A DNA stretch of 5,508 nt, from assembly GCA_937862595.1 (NCBI GenBank), contig CALMFL010000353.1, forward strand, positions 1-5,508. Reading direction: 5' to 3'. The position numbers and the translations under genes were made by a program. This document shows, piece after piece, positions 1 through 5,508 of the stretch. Within the stretch, counting starts at the first letter, position 1; each line of letters opens with the position of its first letter. The notes beneath the pieces are model-generated. The model searched no databases and was not told where the DNA came from. It worked only from the letters and a program-made list of their open reading frames with translations. This DNA comes from an uncultured Fidelibacterota bacterium (GTDB taxonomy: Bacteria; Fidelibacterota; Fidelibacteria; Fidelibacterales; Fidelibacteraceae).

Positions 1-1068
1 AAGGCCGGCGTGGTCGATTCCGGCGCGCTGGGATTTGTGTTCATCATCGAGGGCATGCGGCGGCGCCTGACGGGCGAGACCGTCACGATCGAGAAGGAAG
101 CGGATTTCCGCTTTGAACCCGACGCCGATTCCAATCTGGAAGAACTGATGGTGCTCAGCAACCGCTACTGCACCGAGCTGACCATCCAGCGTTCCGGCGA
201 CACGCCGAAGAACGGACTGGAAACCTATCTGAATGAAGTGGGGGACAGCGTCGCCCTTCTGGTGAACGACGAGATCATCAAGCTGCACGTACACACCAAC
301 ACACCCGACGAGGTCATCGCGGAACTTTCCCGCTACGGCGTGATCCTCAACAAGAAGGTCGAGGATATGCAGAAACAGATCGAGGAGGAATTCGCGCGCT
401 TTCAGCATGAGAACGAGATCGGGGTGCTTGCCCTCGTTCCCGGGGAAGGCTTCCGCACCATCCTGCATGATTTCGAGCCCGACCTGGACGTGCTGGTCTA
501 CGGGAAGAACCTGCCGAAAACGGGGGACATCCTGAACCACATCAACCAGATGCCCTACGACGACATCATCGTGCTGGCGAACGACAAGAACATTATTCCC
601 GCGGTTCAGCTGGTCAGGAATTCCACGCCGAAGCATGTCGAAATATTTCCCAGCAAGAACATCATCCAGGGCGTTGCCGCGATCATGGGATTCGTCAAGA
701 ACCTCAGCTGGCAGGAGAACCTGACCCAGATGACCTCTTCCATGGAACTCGTGGACAGCATCAGCGTGTACAAAAGCGTCAAGGATTCGCAGTTCGCAGG
801 CATTCACATTCCCGTCGGCCACTATTTTGCGGTCATGAAAGGCAACGTGACCGCCGTGAGCCCCGCCTTCGACGAGACCGTCCTGAACGCGATCCGCAAG
901 GCGGATCCGGATGAACGGACGGTGATCAGCCTGTACTACAACGATCAGGTCGGGGAAGACACCCTGAACGGCATCACCGCCGTCCTCGCTGACGAATTCG
1001 AGGACATCGACGTCGATGTGCGTTTCGGCGGACAGCATACCGCCCTGCTGCTGATCGGACTGGAATAA
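1..1068 (+). CDS. fakA: Fatty acid kinase catalytic subunit FakA (YloV/DAK2 family), 5' partial
   Basis: FakA binds ATP through an N-terminal DhaL (DAK2) domain and phosphorylates a fatty acid presented by FakB, giving acyl-phosphate in the cytoplasm. The reading frame is open from base 1 (KAG before the GTG at 10), so the true start lies upstream; about 355 residues are visible against roughly 530-560 for the family, and most of the DhaL domain is missing. What remains starts with the DhaL end (VVDSGALGF...EGM). The middle domain follows, with YCTEL (Cys codon 169-171) and LHVHTN (His codons 286-288 and 292-294); these match the Cys and two His that hold zinc in characterised FakA. The C-terminal DegV-like domain begins near base 418 (IGVLALVPGEGF), includes NDKNIIPAV and IIQGVAAIMGF, and ends FGGQHTALLLIGLE. 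The plsY-like gene follows after 25 bases, fitting a shared transcript. The family call is firm; fatty acid kinase activity is inferred from the family, and no fakB is in view. Confidence 0.88.
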   Translation, partial: KAGVVDSGALGFVFIIEGMRRRLTGETVTIEKEADFRFEPDADSNLEELMVLSNRYCTELTIQRSGDTPKNGLETYLNEVGDSVALLVNDEIIKLHVHTNTPDEVIAELSRYGVILNKKVEDMQKQIEEEFARFQHENEIGVLALVPGEGFRTILHDFEPDLDVLVYGKNLPKTGDILNHINQMPYDDIIVLANDKNIIPAVQLVRNSTPKHVEIFPSKNIIQGVAAIMGFVKNLSWQENLTQMTSSMELVDSISVYKSVKDSQFAGIHIPVGHYFAVMKGNVTAVSPAFDETVLNAIRKADPDERTVISLYYNDQVGEDTLNGITAVLADEFEDIDVDVRFGGQHTALLLIGLE

Positions 1069-1093
1069 ACTTAACGAAACATTGGAAATCATC

Positions 1094-1807
1094 ATGTACT
1101 ATCTTGTTGTATTTTTGGGACTGATATGCGGATATCTGTCGGGAAGCGTCAGTTATGCCCGCTTATTTGCCCGGATCGGAAAGAACGTTGACATCACGAA
1201 AGTCGGCAACGGCAATCCCGGCACCTCGAACGTTTCCCGCGAGATCGGCACCGGCTGGGGCCTTCTGACCCTGCTGTGCGACGCCCTCAAGGGATCCGTG
1301 GTCATGGCGACGTTCAAGCTGCTCTTTTTCTCGGCGGACCCGGTCTATGCCGTGGCCTTGCCCTTTGACGGCGCCGGTTTCCCCGCGCTGGTCCTGATCG
1401 GCATCGCCGCCATCCTGGGCCACGCGTTTCCCGTCTACTACAAATTTCACGGCGGCGGGTCCATCGGCGTCCTTTTCGGCTGCTGGCTGTACCTCATCCT
1501 TCCGCAATTCCTGATCTGCACCGCGCTTTCCTATTTTATCGTCAAGATCTTCTTCCCGAAACAGAAATACCCCATGGGGCGCATGACGCCCGTGGTGTTC
1601 TGCGTCCTGACACCCGTTTATCTTCTGGCCGAAACGCTGATCGCCTCCGCGAGGACCCCCCTGTTCCCGGACAGCCTGCTGTTCGACCACTGGGCCTGGG
1701 GCCAGCACAGCGTGATGCTGATCGTCAGCATTGTCATTTTCACCCTGACCGTCATTCCGATCAACCTGCGCCTGCTGACAACGGAAGTGCTGAAAAAGAA
1801 AGCGTAA
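1094..1807 (+). CDS. plsY: Glycerol-3-phosphate acyltransferase, PlsY family (divergent)
   Basis: PlsY is an integral membrane enzyme that transfers an acyl chain from acyl-phosphate to the sn-1 position of glycerol-3-phosphate, the first step of phospholipid synthesis. The ATG at 1094 gives 237 residues; it has GGAAA at 1084-1088 and puts the first membrane segment at the N-terminus. An in-frame TTG at 1082 would add four residues and has no better ribosome site. Family marks in order are GYLSGSVSYARLF (residues 13-25, motif 1), VGNGNPGTSNVSRE (37-50, motif 2, normally GSGNxGATN), CDALKG (62-67), and GHAFPVYYKFHGGGS (109-123, motif 3). Hydrophobic stretches lie near 2-20, 55-80, 97-113, 126-155, 165-185 and 206-225. 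Motif 3 normally reads FKGGKGVAT; here it is FHGGGSIGV, so the conserved lysine is gone. The tail after residue 155 seems longer than in typical PlsY of about 200 residues. Position behind fakA supports an acyl-phosphate substrate. The family is clear; full activity is less certain. Confidence 0.85.
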   Translation: MYYLVVFLGLICGYLSGSVSYARLFARIGKNVDITKVGNGNPGTSNVSREIGTGWGLLTLLCDALKGSVVMATFKLLFFSADPVYAVALPFDGAGFPALVLIGIAAILGHAFPVYYKFHGGGSIGVLFGCWLYLILPQFLICTALSYFIVKIFFPKQKYPMGRMTPVVFCVLTPVYLLAETLIASARTPLFPDSLLFDHWAWGQHSVMLIVSIVIFTLTVIPINLRLLTTEVLKKKA

Positions 1808-1814
1808 GGACAGC

Positions 1815-1852
1815 AGCCCTTCGTCACCCCGGGCTTTAGCTTTTCCTTTTTT
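1815..1852 (+). terminator. Possible weak intrinsic terminator after plsY
   Basis: Eight bases after the plsY stop, AGCCC (1815-1819) can pair with GGGCT (1831-1835) across an 11-base loop. A T-rich run, TTAGCTTTTCCTTTTTT, follows at 1836-1852. The stem is only 5 bp and the tract is interrupted, so it would be a modest terminator for the fakA-plsY transcript. The stronger hairpin at 1873-1896 could back it up. Confidence 0.4.
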
Positions 1853-1867
1853 AAAAAGTGATCACAT

Positions 1868-1896
1868 AAAAAAACGTCCGCCGATCGGCGGACGTT
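1868..1896 (-). terminator. Strong rho-independent terminator of the GH13-symporter operon
   Basis: A perfect 24-base inverted repeat spans 1873-1896: a 10-bp stem (AACGTCCGCC with GGCGGACGTT) closed by the tetraloop GATC. Read on the - strand, the stem runs straight into seven T residues (complement of A 1868-1874, whose first bases overlap the stem foot), 22 bases beyond the symporter stop. That is the classical layout for ending - strand transcription. On the + strand the tail is only TTCTTATTTC, so termination in that direction would be weaker but possible. Confidence 0.88.
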
Positions 1897-1918
1897 CTTA
1901 TTTCATGTCGTTTCAGGT

Positions 1919-3757
1919 TCAGTCGATCGTCACTTCCGTGGACAGATGACGGTACCAGGTAAAGTACAGGGCCGTGCTCAGTCCGAGGAAAACAAGTCCG
2001 AGCACCAGGGCCTGTCCCCATGATTTGAACACCAGGTTCATCATGAACATGAAGAGGGTCAGCTGCCACGGAACGGCCAGGATCACGGAAATGATATCGC
2101 GTTTGCTTTCCCGGCTGATCGCGAGCTGGGTCGCTTCGGGGAGCATGCGCTTGTATTTGCCCCAGGCGCCGAAAGGACGGGTCACGTTGTAAAAATGGCT
2201 TGTCGTCTTTTCATCGATGGGCTCCGTCGCCAGCGTGCCGATGACGATCCCGGCGAAGGACATCAGGGAGGCTGCCACAAAGGCGTAGTATTCCGGAGCC
2301 AGCGCATCCGGGATGATGCCGATCATCATGAACACCTTCCAGAGGATCGCCGTGATCATGCCGGCCGCGATGCCGATGGCATAGCCGTAGCCGTTGACCC
2401 GGTGCCAGTACCAGCGCACCAGCTGCGGGATCAGCAGGCCGGCGCCGAGCCCCATGGTGATCCAGGACCAGATCTCATTGATGTTCTTGATGAAGACGGT
2501 GAGCGCCAGTCCGCACACCACGATCAGGATCGAGGCCCCGTAGCTGTGTTTCATCAGGCTTTTTTCGCTCGCGTTCGGATTGATATATTTTTGGTAGATA
2601 TCCTTGACCCAGTACGCCGCCCCCGCATTGACCGTGGAGTCAAAGGTGGACATGGCGGCGGCCATCAGGCCGGCGATCAGGAAGCCCTTGATCCCGACGG
2701 GGAGCACGGAAACGACCGCGGGCAGGACCATTTCAGGGTCGGCGATCTGCGTCCCGAGGGAAATGCCCCAGACGGCCAGGGCCGCAATGAAGGGCCAGCG
2801 GAACGAAAGCAGGGCGGTCCAGAAAAGCGAAAGCAAGCCGGCTTCCCGGTCGCTCTTGGCCGCATAGTAGCGCTGGATCATGTAGTTCCCGGTCCCGCCG
2901 CTTCCTTCAAGGACCACCTTGAAGAGGTAGAACATGACCAGGATGCCGAAAACGTTATACATCGAATAGTCGGATTCCGCCGGAATGTTCAGCCGCCACT
3001 GCGGGGCGAGGCTGACCCATTCCTTGAGCGTGGTGCCCATGTGCATGAAGCCGCCGTCCTTCAGGGGCAGTGCGACGGAGAAGGCCTCCGGCAGCTGGAT
3101 GCCCAGCGCCCGGACCACGATGTAGCCGATCGCCAGAAAGATCAGGATGCCCTGGAACACGTCCGTCCAGATGACCCCGTAGAGGCCCGACGCCACCGTG
3201 TAGATCATCGCAATGGCGATCAGAATGAAGGCGGCCCAGAATTCGGTGCCGATCGTGATCGCGCCCAGATGGATCTCCCAGGATTTGGGAATGCCGAGAA
3301 AACTGTCGAGGAATTTCCCGCCGCCGATGGCGAAGTAGGTGATCATGGCAACCGTGAAGATCAGGGAGGTGATCGCCTGGATCAGCCGGGCGACATCCCC
3401 CTGCGGACCGTTGCCGAAGCGGAGGCTCATCCATTCCGCCACGGTCATCACCTTGGACCGGCGGTTCCATTTTCCCATGTAGATCATCAGGAAGGCCATG
3501 ATGAGGGTGACGCCGCCCCGGATCTCGATATAAAAACCTTTCGCGCCGATCGCATAGATCAGGGCGACAATGATCATGGTCCCGCTGATGTCCAGATTGG
3601 ACGACATCCCGGAAGCGCCCAGCGCCCACCAGGGCATGTTGCGGTCCCCCAGAAAGTAGGATTCGATCCCCTGTTTGGCCTTCCGCTGCATCAGAAGTCC
3701 TACGACGACCATGGCGATCAGGTAAATACTGACAATAACATAGTCTACAACATGCAT
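1919..3757 (-). CDS. Sodium:solute symporter family (SSS) transporter
   Basis: This is a 612-residue inner-membrane transporter expected to use the sodium gradient to import a small solute (SSS family: PutP, SGLT, NanT-like). About 14-15 hydrophobic segments are seen by eye, near residues 5-24, 45-70, 76-95, 126-147, 175-192, 195-217, 268-287, 309-333, 350-377, 406-424, 428-448, 458-480, 489-510, 557-575 and 580-600. The first half of the core has SSNLDISGT (52-60), whose Asp56 lines up with the sodium-linked Asp55 of PutP. The helix GLMAAAMSTFDST (363-375) has Ser370-Thr371 where PutP has its Na2-site Ser-Thr pair. A hydrophilic stretch at 511-555 contains HFYNVTRPFGAWGKY, and two further helices follow. 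The ATG at 3757 is chosen for its strong AAGGAG-type site. The gene lies 66 bases behind the GH13 gene on the same strand, so a sugar is a fair guess for the solute, but sequence alone does not name it; other SSS members carry amino acids, sialic acid or carboxylates. Confidence 0.87.
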   Translation of the reverse strand: MHVVDYVIVSIYLIAMVVVGLLMQRKAKQGIESYFLGDRNMPWWALGASGMSSNLDISGTMIIVALIYAIGAKGFYIEIRGGVTLIMAFLMIYMGKWNRRSKVMTVAEWMSLRFGNGPQGDVARLIQAITSLIFTVAMITYFAIGGGKFLDSFLGIPKSWEIHLGAITIGTEFWAAFILIAIAMIYTVASGLYGVIWTDVFQGILIFLAIGYIVVRALGIQLPEAFSVALPLKDGGFMHMGTTLKEWVSLAPQWRLNIPAESDYSMYNVFGILVMFYLFKVVLEGSGGTGNYMIQRYYAAKSDREAGLLSLFWTALLSFRWPFIAALAVWGISLGTQIADPEMVLPAVVSVLPVGIKGFLIAGLMAAAMSTFDSTVNAGAAYWVKDIYQKYINPNASEKSLMKHSYGASILIVVCGLALTVFIKNINEIWSWITMGLGAGLLIPQLVRWYWHRVNGYGYAIGIAAGMITAILWKVFMMIGIIPDALAPEYYAFVAASLMSFAGIVIGTLATEPIDEKTTSHFYNVTRPFGAWGKYKRMLPEATQLAISRESKRDIISVILAVPWQLTLFMFMMNLVFKSWGQALVLGLVFLGLSTALYFTWYRHLSTEVTID

Positions 3758-3823
3758 ATCCTTCTCCTTTTCATGTTCTGTAACGTCTCGATATCAAGCC
3801 TATGGAAAGCACGCGACGGTGCA
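3758..3823 (-). other. Spacer between GH13 and symporter genes
   Basis: This 66-base gap separates two genes on the same strand. It holds the symporter ribosome site, and I see neither a convincing promoter nor a terminator. A 4-bp stem GCAC/GTGC (3809-3812 with 3819-3822) is too short to stop transcription. Co-transcription of the two genes is therefore the simplest reading. Confidence 0.5.
3762..3771 (-). promoter_or_regulatory. Shine-Dalgarno of the symporter gene
   Basis: Read on the - strand the bases before the ATG at 3757 are AAAAGGAGAAGGAT. The GGAG core (3767-3764) sits six bases from the start codon, which is near-ideal spacing. This fixes the start of the transporter and indicates that it is translated independently of the upstream GH13 gene. 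Confidence 0.8.
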
Positions 3824-5508
3824 TCAATATTTTATCAGGACGGCACCGCCGGTAGGTGCAAGCGTCATGTAATTCAGCACGCGTTCACCTCCGTGAGGGT
3901 GGGTGCTGAAGAGGACGGACCACATTCCTTCGGGAAGATTATAGAGCGCGGGTTTGTCCGCGGACCCGTTCACCATCACGATCAGTTCGCTATCGTTCGT
4001 TCCGGCGGGCAGGACGCGGTAGCCGATCCCGAACTCGCTGTCGGCGTAAAAGGGCTGGATCGCCTCCCGGGGCGCCTTGCGCAGCTGCGGATACACCTGG
4101 CGCAGACGCATCAGAGTGCCGTAAAAATCGATCAGCTCCTGATTCTCTTTCGCCAGGTCATAATTGATATAATTGGTCGTATTGTCCTTGTTGTAGGAAT
4201 TGTGGTCGATCTTTCCCTGGTCGGGATCGGGATATTCGTTGACCTCGATCACCTTGCTGCGCCCGAATTCCTGGCCGGCATGGAGCATGACGATCCCCTG
4301 GGAGGTGCCCAGGATAAAGGCGCCGAGCTTGTGATAGCGGAGCTCTTCGGGACTGAGCACGCCGTGGGCGTGAAGATCCGTGATAATATCGTTTTCCGTG
4401 GCCTTCCCAAGCGCCAGGCGGACAAAATCCCCGAAGGTATGGTCATCGTGGGCTTCCAGGTAATTGACCGAATGCCGGGCGTCGCGGTACTGGCCGCCGT
4501 CCGCGGCCAGCGATCCGGTCAGGAAACGCAGTACGTTCCTGCGCGTGACGCCCTCGTCCCACGCGCCGAAAATAAAGCCGGGACGCGTATGCGGGTTCTG
4601 TCCCTTGATCCCGTTGCGGAACTGGTCGTTCCAGGACGCCCATCCCTGTTCGCTGAAACGGCCGGGTTCGTAGGCGCCGCCCCAGGGTTCGGCGATGATG
4701 ACGACATTTGGATTGAGCTTTCTTGCTTCCCGCAGGATCTCCGCGCGCGTGGCGTCATCGATCATGGCGGCAAGGTCAAAGCGGAATCCGTCGACATGGT
4801 ATTCGCGCATCCAGAACAGGACGCTTTCCACGATCAGCTTCCGCGCCATGGGGCGCTCGGTCTTGAAATCGTTCCCGCAGCCGCTGACGCTGGTATAGTT
4901 CATGTCCCCGTCGAGGCGATAGTAATAGTTCTTGTCGATCATTTTAAAAGGATTGGGATCGTAGGTGCTCGTATGGTTGTACACCACGTCCATGATCACG
5001 GCGATCCCGTTCGCGTGCAGGGCCTTGACAAGCGTCTTGAATTCGTCGACGGCGCGGCCCTTGTCGTCGATCAGCGCTCCCGGCTCCATATGTCCCCGCG
5101 TTCCGTAATAGGTCTCGGGCGCAAAAAAGAAGGTGGTCATGTATCCCCAGTGATTCCGGGCATAGGGATTCCAGGTGTTGAAGAGCGCCGTGGAACTGTC
5201 GCGGAAGGGGATCTCGATATTGGCGAATTCCTGAAGCGGCAGGAATTCAACGGCGTTTACGCCGATCTTTTTCAGATAGGGGATCTTGTCGAGAAGGGCG
5301 GGATAGGTTCCCGGCCTTGCCGATCCCGCGCTGGGATGCGCCGTCATGTCGCGCACGTGGGCTTCGTAGATGATCAGGTCCCGCGGGTCTTTGGGCGCGA
5401 CCCAGGTGTCGCCGTCCCAGTCGAAGACCGTGTTATGGATATAGCTTCTGGCGTTGATCCGGTAGGTGTTTTGGGTGGAGACCGAAACGGAGTAGGGGTC
5501 CGGGATCA
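3824..5508 (-). CDS. GH13 alpha-glucan hydrolase, pullulanase/isoamylase (debranching) type, 5' partial
   Basis: The family cleaves alpha-glucosidic bonds; this type usually hydrolyses alpha-1,6 branches in glycogen, starch or pullulan. The frame stays open to the window end (first full codon 5506-5504), so the start and any signal peptide or CBM48 lie outside; 560 residues are visible. The segment encoded by 5506-5357 includes DPYSVSVSTQNTYRIN and DLIIYEAHV, joining onto RDMTAHPSAG, the usual barrel entry of these enzymes. The four GH13 regions are DVVYNHT (Asp codon 4990-4988), GFRFDLAAMI (nucleophile Asp 4777-4775), IIAEPWGG (acid/base Glu 4690-4688) and EAHDDHTFGD (transition-state Asp 4447-4445). 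All three catalytic acids are present. NHWGYMTTFFFAP and SGCGNDF resemble isoamylase/pullulanase; HAGQEFGRSK and DHNSYNKDNTTN resemble type I pullulanase. A beta-sandwich C-terminal domain ends VLIKY. GTG at 5356 is internal, not the start. Alternatives are a GH13 alpha-amylase or glycogen debranching enzyme. It leads the operon with the SSS transporter. Confidence 0.85.
   Translation of the reverse strand, partial: IPDPYSVSVSTQNTYRINARSYIHNTVFDWDGDTWVAPKDPRDLIIYEAHVRDMTAHPSAGSARPGTYPALLDKIPYLKKIGVNAVEFLPLQEFANIEIPFRDSSTALFNTWNPYARNHWGYMTTFFFAPETYYGTRGHMEPGALIDDKGRAVDEFKTLVKALHANGIAVIMDVVYNHTSTYDPNPFKMIDKNYYYRLDGDMNYTSVSGCGNDFKTERPMARKLIVESVLFWMREYHVDGFRFDLAAMIDDATRAEILREARKLNPNVVIIAEPWGGAYEPGRFSEQGWASWNDQFRNGIKGQNPHTRPGFIFGAWDEGVTRRNVLRFLTGSLAADGGQYRDARHSVNYLEAHDDHTFGDFVRLALGKATENDIITDLHAHGVLSPEELRYHKLGAFILGTSQGIVMLHAGQEFGRSKVIEVNEYPDPDQGKIDHNSYNKDNTTNYINYDLAKENQELIDFYGTLMRLRQVYPQLRKAPREAIQPFYADSEFGIGYRVLPAGTNDSELIVMVNGSADKPALYNLPEGMWSVLFSTHPHGGERVLNYMTLAPTGGAVLIKY

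Noticed and set aside
1082..1093. TTG as an earlier start for plsY
   Set aside because: It adds only four residues and has no good Shine-Dalgarno, whereas ATG at 1094 has GGAAA at fitting distance.
1163..1708. 181-codon open frame antisense to plsY
   Set aside because: It lies wholly inside a gene with clear PlsY motifs, its product is low-complexity and charged with no recognisable domain, and long antisense frames are common in GC-rich coding DNA.
1858..1865. GTGATCAC palindrome in the convergent spacer
   Set aside because: An 8-base palindrome is expected by chance, and its place between two gene ends gives no reason for an operator.
2604..2867. Open frames on both strands inside the symporter gene
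   Set aside because: They have no family resemblance and no ribosome site, and they overlap the conserved MSTFDS transporter helix.
2955..3629. 224-codon open frame in another frame of the symporter
   Set aside because: The product is rich in Arg, His, Gly and Asp, as expected from a frame-shifted reading of a GC-rich membrane protein gene; the symporter frame is the conserved one.
3780..3797. TTGATA on the - strand as a -35 box for the symporter
   Set aside because: There is no matching -10 hexamer at 16-18 bases spacing, so a separate promoter is not supported.
3809..3822. Small hairpin GCAC/GTGC between the GH13 and symporter genes
   Set aside because: The stem is only 4 bp and has no T tract on either side, so it is likely chance.
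5354..5356. GTG as the start of the GH13 gene
   Set aside because: The frame continues without a stop to the window edge and encodes conserved residues (DPYS, IIYEAHV) typical of the linker and barrel entry of this family.

Overview
The window is GC-rich bacterial chromosomal DNA holding four genes in two convergent pairs. There is no mobile element, CRISPR array, tRNA or rRNA that I can see. Both outer genes run off the window edges.

Left pair, + strand (1-1807): the C-terminal two thirds of a FakA/YloV-type fatty acid kinase subunit, then, 25 bases later, a glycerol-3-phosphate acyltransferase of the PlsY family. In the known pathway FakA phosphorylates a fatty acid held by FakB, and PlsY moves the acyl group from acyl-phosphate to glycerol-3-phosphate. 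The pair would therefore be a short route from free fatty acids to lysophosphatidate. The PlsY protein is divergent in its third conserved motif, where the usual GGKG lysine is absent.

Middle (1808-1918): a 111-base convergent spacer with a perfect 24-base inverted repeat that ends in a T7 run when read on the - strand. A weaker stem with a T-rich tail serves the + strand.

Right pair, - strand (5508 down to 1919): a GH13 alpha-glucan hydrolase of the pullulanase/isoamylase (debranching) type, truncated at its N-terminus by the window edge. A 66-base gap and a strong Shine-Dalgarno follow, then a 612-residue sodium:solute symporter (SSS family). Together they suggest breakdown of an alpha-glucan and uptake of a small solute, possibly a sugar released from it; the substrate is inferred from context only.

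Organism: FakA with PlsY is common in Firmicutes but also found in other bacterial groups. High GC, the large SSS transporter and the pullulanase-like GH13 with an HDD region IV fit an uncultured lineage, perhaps of the Fibrobacteres-Chlorobi-Bacteroidetes type or a GC-rich Firmicute. I cannot fix the phylum from this window. Nothing here amounts to a clearly new defence or mobile system; the best leads are the divergent PlsY and its pairing with FakA.
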